The notes beneath the pieces are model-generated. The model saw only the letters and a program-made list of their open reading frames with translations, was not told the origin of the DNA and did no database searches. DNA of 6,091 nucleotides from an uncultured Bacteroidales bacterium (lineage in GTDB: Bacteria > Bacteroidota > Bacteroidia > Bacteroidales > Bacteroidaceae): the NCBI GenBank assembly GCA_937876995.1, contig CALEFD010000008.1, forward strand, positions 1 to 6,091, written 5' to 3'. The position numbers and the translations under genes are program-made. Below, in pieces: positions 1 through 5,613 of this stretch. Within the stretch, counting starts at the first letter, position 1; each line of letters begins with the position of its first letter.

Positions 1-355
1 CAGGTGCCAATGAAACCACTTTCATGTTAGCAGCACGCAATTCTCTTGCTACCGGGCCAAAGATACGACTTCCTCTAATTTCACCTGCGTTGTTCAACAA
101 TACGCAAGCATTATCATCAAAACGAATGTAAGAACCATCAGCACGACGGATTTCTTTCTTAGTACGTACAATCAAAGCCTTTGAAACTGCACCTTTTTTA
201 ACATCACTTGAAGGGATGACGCTCTTTACAGAGACAACGATTACATCCCCAACAGAAGCGTAGCGTCTCTTTGTACCGCCCAAAACGCGGATACAAAGAG
301 CTTCCTTAGCGCCACTGTTATCACATACTGTAAGTCTGGATTCTGCTTGTATCAT
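1..355 (-). CDS. rplN: 50S ribosomal protein L14 (uL14), 3' end cut by window edge
   Basis: L14 binds 23S rRNA on the interface side of the large subunit, near L19, and contributes to bridges with 16S rRNA. The reading frame starts at the ATG complementary to 353-355 and gives 118 residues before the window ends. It opens MIQAESRLTVCDNSGAKE, continues with CIRVLGGTKRRYASVGD and ends REL..NMKVVSLAP, all hallmark L14 segments. The family is about 121 residues in this group, so only roughly three codons and the stop are missing. The start lies 2 bp after the rpsQ stop, so translation is probably coupled. The visible part shows no frameshift. A Cys in TVCDNSG sits where Ala is common, a small variation. 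Identification is by recognition of the family sequence and by its standard place after rpsQ. Confidence 0.97.
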   Translation of the reverse strand, partial: MIQAESRLTVCDNSGAKEALCIRVLGGTKRRYASVGDVIVVSVKSVIPSSDVKKGAVSKALIVRTKKEIRRADGSYIRFDDNACVLLNNAGEIRGSRIFGPVARELRAANMKVVSLAP

Positions 356-357
356 AA

Positions 358-615
358 TTACTTAGCTCTTTCTACAATTTCAACCAATCTCCATCTCTTA
401 GTTTTGCTCAAAGGACGAGTTTCCATGATACGTACTGTATCGCCTACATTACAATCATTCTTTTCGTCGTGAGCATGGTACTTCTTTGTCTTAGACACGA
501 ACTTACCATAAATAGGGTGTTTTTCCTTAAACTTAGCAGCAACAACAATGGTCTTTTCCATCTTATTGCTTACTACAACACCAGTTCTTTCTTTTCTTAA
601 ATTTCTAGCTTCCAT
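358..615 (-). CDS. rpsQ: 30S ribosomal protein S17 (uS17)
   Basis: S17 is a primary 16S rRNA-binding protein of the small-subunit body, with an OB-fold. From the ATG at 613-615 the product is 85 residues: MEARNLRKERTGVV, then SNKMEKTIVVAAK, HPIYGKF, KKYHAHDE, GDTVRIMETRPLSKTKRWRLVE. The last block is the S17 signature. An in-frame ATG at 622-624 would add three residues (MVL). I prefer the inner start because, as I recall them, relatives begin M-E-x-R-N-L-R-K-E-R and are about 85 long. The outer start would leave a 2-bp gap after the rpmC stop, matching the rpsQ-rplN gap, so it cannot be excluded. Neither ATG has a convincing Shine-Dalgarno sequence. The gene lies between rpmC and rplN, the standard order. 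Confidence 0.96.
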   Translation of the reverse strand: MEARNLRKERTGVVVSNKMEKTIVVAAKFKEKHPIYGKFVSKTKKYHAHDEKNDCNVGDTVRIMETRPLSKTKRWRLVEIVERAK

Positions 616-626
616 GAGGACCATTA

Positions 627-821
627 TTATTTGTTAAGTTCTCTCTGACGCAATTCCGACTTCATACGCGCAATTGTTCTACGCAACTGCTTAATCTGAG
701 CAGGATTTTCCAACGGAGAGATAGAATGATTCAACACCATCTGATTGTAATTGGCAACTTCTGCTTCAATTCTTTCAGCCAATTCGTTGGTAGCTATTTC
801 TCTAATTTCTGCAATCTTCAT
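627..821 (-). CDS. rpmC: 50S ribosomal protein L29 (uL29)
   Basis: L29 is a small two-helix protein next to L23 at the rim of the polypeptide exit tunnel. The product is 64 residues, the usual family length. It begins MKIAEIREIATNELAER, has an NYNQMVLNHSISPLENP connector, and ends with the RRTIARMKSELRQRE block typical of L29. It follows rplP after a 12-bp gap. The RNA reads AAGGA just 2 nt before the ATG, too close for a classical ribosome binding site. The start is set by family length and by the upstream rplP stop. Nothing about the gene is unusual. A long plus-strand frame over this gene and rplP (726-1178) is a shadow. Confidence 0.97.
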   Translation of the reverse strand: MKIAEIREIATNELAERIEAEVANYNQMVLNHSISPLENPAQIKQLRRTIARMKSELRQRELNK

Positions 822-833
822 AATCCTTATTTA

Positions 834-1268
834 TTAAGCATTTTGGTTTTGAGCATCGTAGTCACGTCTCACGATAAATTTAGTAGTTACAGGAAGCTTC
901 TGAGCTGCGAGGCGCAAAGCTTCTTTAGCAACTTCGAAAGGTACACCTTCTGCTTCAATAATAACACGGCCCGGAGTTACAGGAGCCACGAAACCTTCTG
1001 GACTACCCTTACCCTTACCCATACGTACGTCAGCAGGCTTACGAGTGATTGGCTTATCCGGGAAAATACGGATCCAAATCTGTCCTTGACGCTGCATATA
1101 TCTTGTTACAGCAATACGGGCTGCTTCAATCTGACGGCCTGTAATCCACTTTGTTTCCAAAGACTTGATACCAAATGAGCCGAAAGCCAACTGGTTACCT
1201 CTTTGAGCATTACCCTTTTGGCTGCCCTTCTGCTGTCTTCTGAATTTTGTCTTTTTCGGTTGTAACAT
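834..1268 (-). CDS. rplP: 50S ribosomal protein L16 (uL16)
   Basis: L16 joins the large subunit late in assembly and sits beside the A-site tRNA and the central protuberance. The 144-residue product is the usual length for this group. It begins MLQPKKTKFRRQQKG and contains AFGSFGIKSLE, WITGRQIEAARIA, TRYMQRQGQIWIRIFPDKPIT and RMGKGKGSPEGFVAPV, then the ALRLAAQKLPVTTKF segment near the C terminus. These are the conserved L16 blocks in order. It is separated from rpsC upstream by 21 bp and from rpmC downstream by 12 bp, which fits one polycistronic transcript. The Met start agrees with the family N terminus. Confidence 0.98.
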   Translation of the reverse strand: MLQPKKTKFRRQQKGSQKGNAQRGNQLAFGSFGIKSLETKWITGRQIEAARIAVTRYMQRQGQIWIRIFPDKPITRKPADVRMGKGKGSPEGFVAPVTPGRVIIEAEGVPFEVAKEALRLAAQKLPVTTKFIVRRDYDAQNQNA

Positions 1269-1289
1269 ATCTCCTAAAATTCAAATTCG

Positions 1290-2015
1290 TTAGCGATTGT
1301 TGTTTTTCTTTTTTCTGAAGTTCTTACCGCCGTTGTTGTTACCGCGACCGCTTTCCTTTGTCTGAGTAAAGTTAGGAGCCAATTCTCTCTTACCATAAAC
1401 TTCACCACGGCAAATCCAAACCTTGATACCCAACAAACCTACCTTAGTCAAAGCTTCTGCATGACAGTAGTCGATGTCAGCACGGAATGTGTGCAACGGA
1501 GTTCTACCTTCCTTATACATTTCAGAACGAGCCATTTCAGCGCCATTCAAACGTCCTGAAATCAACACCTTGATACCTTCAGCGCCCATACGCATTGTGT
1601 TAGCGATAGCCATCTTGATGGCACGACGATAGGCAATCTTACCTTCTACCTGGCGAGCGATGTTATTTGCAACGATAACAGCGTCCAATTCAGGTCTCTT
1701 CACTTCGAAGATATTGATTTGGATATCCTTGTCAGTAATCTTCTTCAATTCTTCCTTCAACTTATCAACTTCAGAACCGCCTTTACCAATGATGATACCC
1801 GGACGAGCAGTACAAACAGTGATAGTCACCAACTTCAATGTACGTTCGATAACAATTCTTGATACGCTAGCCTTTGCAAGACGTGCATTCAAATACTTGC
1901 GGATCTTGCTATCTTCCAACAAAGCGTCACCATAATCATTGCCACCGTACCAATTAGAATCCCAACCTCTAATAATTCCCAAACGGTTGCTTATCGGATT
2001 AACTTTCTGTCCCAT
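1290..2015 (-). CDS. rpsC: 30S ribosomal protein S3 (uS3)
   Basis: S3 lies in the 30S head at the mRNA entry channel, where with S4 and S5 it encircles incoming mRNA and contributes to helicase activity. The product is 241 residues. An N-terminal MGQKVNPISNRLGI block leads into a type-2 KH domain with the GIIIGKGG loop at residues 73-80. The C-terminal domain holds GRLNGAEMARSE (154-165), GRTPLHTFRADIDY (170-183) and GIKVWICRGEVYGKR (196-210). The last 20 or so residues are a low-complexity Asn/Gly/Lys/Arg tail, which I recall as common in Bacteroidales S3. The start lies 7 bp after the rplV stop. A plus-strand frame inside the gene (1660-1935) has no family resemblance and is a shadow. Confidence 0.98.
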   Translation of the reverse strand: MGQKVNPISNRLGIIRGWDSNWYGGNDYGDALLEDSKIRKYLNARLAKASVSRIVIERTLKLVTITVCTARPGIIIGKGGSEVDKLKEELKKITDKDIQINIFEVKRPELDAVIVANNIARQVEGKIAYRRAIKMAIANTMRMGAEGIKVLISGRLNGAEMARSEMYKEGRTPLHTFRADIDYCHAEALTKVGLLGIKVWICRGEVYGKRELAPNFTQTKESGRGNNNGGKNFRKKKNNNR

Positions 2016-2022
2016 CTACTTC

Positions 2023-2430
2023 TTAGTTTTTTTCATTAGTACTTTTAGTGTCAACGAACAAAGTCACATGGTTTGAGCGTTTACGGATTCTATAACCTCT
2101 ACCCTGTGGAGCTGGACGCATTCTCTTCAACGTTGCACCACCATCAACAAAAATCTTAGTTATAAACAACTCACCATCTTCTGCCTTACGTTCGTTCTTC
2201 TGTTCCCAGTTAGCAATAGCAGAGCGCAAAAGCTTTTCCACTCTTGCAGAAGCTTCCTTAGAAGAAAACTTCAAGACACCCAATGCACGGTTCACTTCCA
2301 TACCACGTACCATATCAGCTACGAGGCGCATCTTACGCGGAGAAGTAGGAACATTTTGCAACTTTGCAAAATACATGGTTTTAAGGGCTTCTTTTCTTTT
2401 TTCAGCCGATATTTTTTTTCTTGCTCCCAT
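2023..2430 (-). CDS. rplV: 50S ribosomal protein L22 (uL22)
   Basis: L22 binds all domains of 23S rRNA and sends a long beta-hairpin into the exit tunnel, where with L4 it forms the constriction. The product is 135 residues. It starts MGARKKISAEKRKEALK, an N-terminal extension I recall as typical of Bacteroidetes. The core follows: NVPTSPRKMRLVADMVRG (26-43), VEKLLRSAIANWEQ (64-77), and the hairpin with GGATLKRMRPAPQGRGYRIRK around 97-117. The hairpin tip shows no obvious deletion or insertion of the kind linked to macrolide resistance. The start is preceded by an AT-rich 35-bp spacer after rpsS with no Shine-Dalgarno sequence, as usual in this phylum. Confidence 0.98.
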   Translation of the reverse strand: MGARKKISAEKRKEALKTMYFAKLQNVPTSPRKMRLVADMVRGMEVNRALGVLKFSSKEASARVEKLLRSAIANWEQKNERKAEDGELFITKIFVDGGATLKRMRPAPQGRGYRIRKRSNHVTLFVDTKSTNEKN

Positions 2431-2465
2431 TATTTATTACTTTTTTATTCTTTCAGTGATCCTGC

Positions 2466-2735
2466 TTATTTCTTCTTGTTACCACCATGACCGCGGAAGT
2501 TACGAGTAGGAGCGAATTCGCCCAACTTGTGTCCTACCATGTTTTCTGTAACGTAAACAGGAATAAATTTATTTCCGTTATGAACTGCAATTGTATGCCC
2601 TACAAAATCAGGCGAAATCATTGAAGCTCTGGCCCATGTCTTAACAACAACCTTCTTGCCACTTTCATTCATAGCAAGCACTTTGTTTTCAAGTTTCACA
2701 TTGATATATGGACCTTTTTTTAATGAACGACTCAT
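2466..2735 (-). CDS. rpsS: 30S ribosomal protein S19 (uS19)
   Basis: S19 sits in the 30S head with S13, close to the A-site tRNA and the intersubunit bridge. The 89-residue product has the family landmarks: MSRSLKKGPYIN at the N terminus, KTWARASMISPDFVGHTIAVHNG in the middle (about 32-54), and MVGHKLGEFAPTRNFRGHGG near the end. Length and start agree with the family. The leader immediately upstream is AT-rich (24 bp after rplB) and has no Shine-Dalgarno sequence. Its place between rplB and rplV is the standard S10 operon order. Confidence 0.98.
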   Translation of the reverse strand: MSRSLKKGPYINVKLENKVLAMNESGKKVVVKTWARASMISPDFVGHTIAVHNGNKFIPVYVTENMVGHKLGEFAPTRNFRGHGGNKKK

Positions 2736-2759
2736 AATTTACTCAATTAATCAGTTTAA

Positions 2760-3581
2760 TTACTTTCTTCTTTCAATAATATACTTAGAAGACTGCTTCT
2801 TAGGTGCTCTTGTCTTCAAGCCCTTAGCGTACAAGCCCTTACGTGAACGTGGGTGACCACCAGACTGACGACCTTCACCACCACCCATCGGGTGATCAAC
2901 AGGGTTCATAACCACACCACGGTTGTGCGGACGACGTCCCAACCAACGTGAGCGACCTGCCTTACCAGAAGATTCCAATGCATGGTCAGAGTTACCTACG
3001 CTACCGATAGTAGCCTTACAAGCACTCAGAATTTGTCTTACTTCACCTGAAGGCAACTTGATTACACAATACTTACCTTCTCTTGAAGTCAATTGAGCAA
3101 AATTACCAGCTGATCTAACCAAAGCTGCACCTTGACCTGGGCGCAATTCAATGTTGTGAATTACGGTACCCACAGGGATGTTCTGCAATGGAAGTGCGTT
3201 ACCAATCTCAGGCGCTGCATTTTCACCAGACATCAAAGTAGTGCCAACTTGCAATCCATTAGGAGCAATGATATATCTCTTTTCACCATCAGCATAATAC
3301 AACAAAGCGATACGAGCCGAACGGTTTGGATCGTATTCGATTGTCTTAACCACTGCTGGTACACCGTCTTTATTTCTCTTGAAATCAATAAAACGGAACT
3401 TTCTCTTATGACCGCCGCCGATGTAGCGCACTGTCATCTTACCGACATTGTTACGGCCACCTGTTACGCGCTTACCGCTAACAAGAGATTTTTCTGGTAC
3501 TGACGCAGTAATTTCTTCAAAAGTACCAATAATCTTGTGTCTCTGCCCCGGTGTTGTGGGCTTAAATTTACGTACTGCCAT
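2760..3581 (-). CDS. rplB: 50S ribosomal protein L2 (uL2)
   Basis: L2 is a core 23S rRNA-binding protein needed for subunit association and for peptidyl-transferase activity. The product is 273 residues, the normal length. The N-terminal OB-fold region carries GGGHKRKFRFIDFKR (55-69) and EYDPNRSARIALL (82-94). The SH3-like C-terminal domain carries GKAGRSRWLGRRPHNRG (206-222) and VMNPVDHPMGGGEG (224-237). His230 matches the conserved His known as His229 in E. coli numbering; the second His of the enterobacterial DHPH motif is Met here, as I recall for Bacteroidetes generally. rplW precedes it with a 7-bp gap. Frames on the plus strand across this gene (for example 3132-3503) are shadows. Confidence 0.98.
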   Translation of the reverse strand: MAVRKFKPTTPGQRHKIIGTFEEITASVPEKSLVSGKRVTGGRNNVGKMTVRYIGGGHKRKFRFIDFKRNKDGVPAVVKTIEYDPNRSARIALLYYADGEKRYIIAPNGLQVGTTLMSGENAAPEIGNALPLQNIPVGTVIHNIELRPGQGAALVRSAGNFAQLTSREGKYCVIKLPSGEVRQILSACKATIGSVGNSDHALESSGKAGRSRWLGRRPHNRGVVMNPVDHPMGGGEGRQSGGHPRSRKGLYAKGLKTRAPKKQSSKYIIERRK

Positions 3582-3588
3582 CTTTTAT

Positions 3589-3879
3589 TTAAATATTGCT
3601 ATAAAAATCAATAGTATCACCTTCCTTCAATGTCACAATAGCCTTCTTGAAAGCATTTGTGCGACCATTGATGATTCCTGATCTTGTATAACGGCTCTTG
3701 TTCTTACCAGCATATCTCATGGTGTTAACTTCAACAACAGTTACATTATACAAAGCTTCAACTTCTTTCTTAATTTCCAATTTGTTAGCTTCCGGACGCA
3801 CAATAAAACCGAAACGATTCAACTTTTCGGTGATTGCAGTCATTTTTTCAGTTACCAACGGTTTAACAATAATTCCCAT
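3589..3879 (-). CDS. rplW: 50S ribosomal protein L23 (uL23)
   Basis: L23 lies at the exit of the ribosomal tunnel and is the docking site for trigger factor and SRP. The product is 96 residues, the usual bacterial length. It starts MGIIVKPLVTEKM; Glu11 in VTEK aligns by eye with the Glu of the E. coli VSEK motif that contacts trigger factor. The middle segment VEVNTMRYAGKNKSRYTRSG (49-68) is the basic loop that reaches into the tunnel, and KKAIVTLKEGDTIDFY closes the fold. Unlike its neighbours, this gene has a strong, well-spaced Shine-Dalgarno sequence in the 20-bp gap after rplD. Confidence 0.97.
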   Translation of the reverse strand: MGIIVKPLVTEKMTAITEKLNRFGFIVRPEANKLEIKKEVEALYNVTVVEVNTMRYAGKNKSRYTRSGIINGRTNAFKKAIVTLKEGDTIDFYSNI

Positions 3880-3887
3880 TATCTAAG

Positions 3888-3896
3888 CCTCCTTTT
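3888..3896 (-). promoter_or_regulatory. Strong Shine-Dalgarno sequence of rplW
   Basis: On the minus strand the rplD-rplW spacer reads AAAAAGGAGG followed by CTTAGATA and the rplW ATG. The AGGAGG core (complement of 3888-3893) lies 8 nt before the start, an ideal spacing for pairing with the 16S rRNA 3' end. The other spacers of the cluster lack this: rpsS, rplV and rplN have AT-rich or minimal leaders, while rpmC and rplP have AAGGA/AGGAG only 2 nt from the ATG. Bacteroidetes generally initiate without Shine-Dalgarno pairing, so a perfect copy stands out. That it functions is inferred. Confidence 0.7.
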
Positions 3897-3899
3897 TAA

Positions 3900-4379
3900 T
3901 TAAGATAAGATGTTATCAATAGCCTTGAGCGAGCTTTCTGTCACAACAAGAGTCTGAGCATTCAATACAGAGTATGTATTCAATGCTGACGCAATTGCGA
4001 CATTAGCGCGTTCAATATTTCGGGCTGACAAAAATACATTTTTATTAGCTTCTGGCAAAACAACCAAAACTTTCTTGTCAGCAATTTTAAGATTATTAAC
4101 CATAGTTACGAAATCTTTAGTTTTTGGAGCTTCGAATGTGAAGTCTTCAACTACCAAGATAGCGTTTTCCTGTGCCTTATAAGACAAAGCTGAACGACGA
4201 GCCAAAGCCTTAACCTTCTTGTTCAACTTGAACCAGTAGTCACGTGGCTTAGGACCGAATACGCGAGCACCACCTACCAATACTGGTGAGTTGATATCAC
4301 CACGGCGTGCACCGCCACCACCTTTTTGACGACCCAATTTACGAGTAGAACCGCTTACTTCTCTTCTTTCCTTTGACTT
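3900..4379 (-). CDS. rplD: 50S ribosomal protein L4 (uL4), 5' end missing at a junction
   Basis: L4 lines the exit tunnel with L22; in E. coli it also autoregulates the S10 operon. The last 159 residues are a clear L4: KSKERREVSGSTRKLGRQKG, the tunnel-loop GGGGARRGD, SPVLVGGARVFGPKPRDYW, KALARRSALSYKA, VEDFTFEAPKTKDF, LVVLPEANKNV and the terminal LKAIDNIL. Similarity starts at the KSKER block, about residue 50 in complete relatives. Residues 1-49 should read like MEVxVYxIKGxxTGRKV but are replaced. The open frame continues to an ATG at 4524-4526, giving a 208-residue hybrid (MRFSGRTTFSRF...). Those 49 residues are antisense to the repeat gene on the plus strand and have no L4 character. A GTG at 4383-4385 is also in frame. 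The missing part and the absent rplC/rpsJ make this a broken end, not a real start. Confidence 0.93.
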   Translation of the reverse strand, partial: KSKERREVSGSTRKLGRQKGGGGARRGDINSPVLVGGARVFGPKPRDYWFKLNKKVKALARRSALSYKAQENAILVVEDFTFEAPKTKDFVTMVNNLKIADKKVLVVLPEANKNVFLSARNIERANVAIASALNTYSVLNAQTLVVTESSLKAIDNILS

Positions 4380-4386
4380 AAGCACA
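4377..4386. other. Breakpoint joining rplD to an unrelated LRR gene
   Basis: To the left, minus-strand codons match L4 down to the Lys of KSKER (4377-4379). To the right, plus-strand codons read STVEYLGSGAF from 4381, a normal BspA-type repeat edge comparable to the SLEYIGSEAF repeat at about 4630. Both open frames continue by chance a little beyond the breakpoint, which is why computed ORFs overlap here. The hexamer CTTAAG, a palindrome, covers 4377-4382. No target duplication, inverted repeat or transposase is visible. A chimeric assembly or cloning junction is the simplest reading; a genomic inversion or insertion is the alternative. Confidence 0.85.
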
Positions 4387-5613
4387 GTCGAGTATTTGGG
4401 AAGCGGTGCTTTCTGTGGGAGTGGCTTAACCGAAGCGGTACTGCATCCTGACTTGGACCAGGTGCCAAGTGCAGTGTTCTGTGGTTGTGTGAATCTGGAG
4501 AAAGTGGTTCTCCCGGAAAATCTCATCTCTATAGGAGATGACGCTTTTGGAAAAATTGAAGAATATGATGAATATTACAATCTGATTTCCAAAGCATGTA
4601 CGAGCCTTAGACATATTGAACTTCCGGAGAGTCTTGAATACATTGGTTCAGAAGCTTTTAACGGCTCTGCTATTGAAGGTGATCTGATTGATGATACAGG
4701 CGTCAAGGTTTTGGAAATTCCAGCAAGGGTTCAGAATATCGGATATGATGCGTTTTCAGAGTGTAATAATATATGTGCAGTAAAGATACTTGGAAGCTAT
4801 CCATTCTATATGTATCGTTCTTTTGATATGTTTACTCCTTTATATGTGCATCCTGATGCCCTTGATGCTTATAAGACAGCTGAATATTGGTCGGAATATA
4901 CAATTCTACCGTATGATATGATGTCTGTTAGCCTTGGACTTTCAGTGATATTGGGTACTGATGTCGCTTATTCTGACGGTTATTTCAATGCGCCGTTGAC
5001 TGTTACGGTGACAGGTGATGAGACGAAACTTACAAATGTCTATGAGTATGGATACTATGTCAAGACTACTGACAGGTGGGGAGATGCAGAAATAGAATAT
5101 TACCCTATTGATGCTTTGAATGTTCCATTGGAGACAACGTTGACTATTTATTCAGAAAATGCTTCATGTGATTATGAAAATCACAAGGCTACCGGTAATG
5201 TTGTTCTTGGTTCGTATATCCGTTTGGTAGATGAGACGGTTGTTACATATTCAAATACACCTGTGGAAGTCGTTTACGACAAGAAGCCTTCTGTAAAGTT
5301 TACAGACGTCACCACTTCAGTTGATGGTTCGGTCAATTTTGAACTTATATATGAAGTTGAAGGAGCTTACTGGATTTACAATGAGCAACTCAATAAGGAA
5401 GGCAATGGCTATTTCAGCATGTCGTCAGTCTATATTGAGGATGGGGTGAATACAACTTCCGGATCATGGAATGTTTATGAAACTCCTGCGGACGGATACA
5501 TCTATTTTTCTTATTGTGACAGAAATTATGTAGACTATACATCGAACTTTGTCCATCTTTCAATGGATGCGGATTCTGTAGTATCTGCTGAGATAGTGGA
5601 TTCGATGGAGTAA
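4381..5613 (+). CDS. BspA-like leucine-rich-repeat surface protein, 5' end missing
   Basis: The frame gives 410 residues to a TAA at 5611. The first 130 or so hold BspA/LRR_5-type repeats (numbering from the in-frame TTG at 4396): GAFCGSGLTEAVL (4-16), AVFCGCVNLEKVVLPENLISIGDDAF (26-51), CTSLRHIELPESLEYIGSEAF (68-88) and VKVLEIPARVQNIGYDAF (103-120). LYVHPDALDAYKTAEYWSEY (149-168) matches the usual closing segment of Bacteroidetes LRR_5 domains. Residues 175-405 are beta-rich, acidic and Tyr/Thr/Val-rich, probably two Ig-like domains split near 292-298; I cannot name the family. There is no clear type IX sorting tail. Such proteins are usually exported, and some bind host matrix proteins or other bacteria; function here is unknown. 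There is no signal peptide because the gene is cut at the junction. The TTG is unlikely to be the true start, since repeat sequence continues upstream (STVEY). Base composition is AT-richer than lnt. Confidence 0.85.
   Translation, partial: STVEYLGSGAFCGSGLTEAVLHPDLDQVPSAVFCGCVNLEKVVLPENLISIGDDAFGKIEEYDEYYNLISKACTSLRHIELPESLEYIGSEAFNGSAIEGDLIDDTGVKVLEIPARVQNIGYDAFSECNNICAVKILGSYPFYMYRSFDMFTPLYVHPDALDAYKTAEYWSEYTILPYDMMSVSLGLSVILGTDVAYSDGYFNAPLTVTVTGDETKLTNVYEYGYYVKTTDRWGDAEIEYYPIDALNVPLETTLTIYSENASCDYENHKATGNVVLGSYIRLVDETVVTYSNTPVEVVYDKKPSVKFTDVTTSVDGSVNFELIYEVEGAYWIYNEQLNKEGNGYFSMSSVYIEDGVNTTSGSWNVYETPADGYIYFSYCDRNYVDYTSNFVHLSMDADSVVSAEIVDSME

Noticed and set aside
726..1178. 150-codon plus-strand open frame across rpmC and rplP
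   Set aside because: It lies antisense to two clearly conserved ribosomal protein genes, has no recognisable product, and is rich in Ser/Thr/Cys/Phe as expected of a shadow frame.
1271..1275. AGGAG directly before the rplP start as a second Shine-Dalgarno site
   Set aside because: Only 2 nt separate it from the ATG, too short for normal initiation spacing, so it is not listed as a ribosome binding site.
1660..1935. 91-codon plus-strand open frame inside rpsC
   Set aside because: It is antisense to the KH-domain region of S3 and has no supporting features.
2431..2465. The 35-bp rplV-rpsS spacer as a promoter or terminator
   Set aside because: It is AT-rich but has no hairpin and no convincing Bacteroidetes -7/-33 promoter pair; it looks like an ordinary leader.
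3132..3503. 123-codon plus-strand open frame inside rplB
   Set aside because: It is entirely antisense to L2, whose frame is intact and conserved; the composition and lack of any family resemblance indicate a shadow.
4459..4468. Ten-base direct repeat CAGGTGCCAA at 1-10 and 4459-4468
   Set aside because: The match ends after ten bases, lies in unrelated coding contexts (L14 end and LRR gene), and is within what chance allows among all 10-mers of a 6-kb window.
4426..4614. 62-codon minus-strand open frame over the LRR gene
   Set aside because: It is antisense to recognisable LRR_5 repeats and has no family resemblance.
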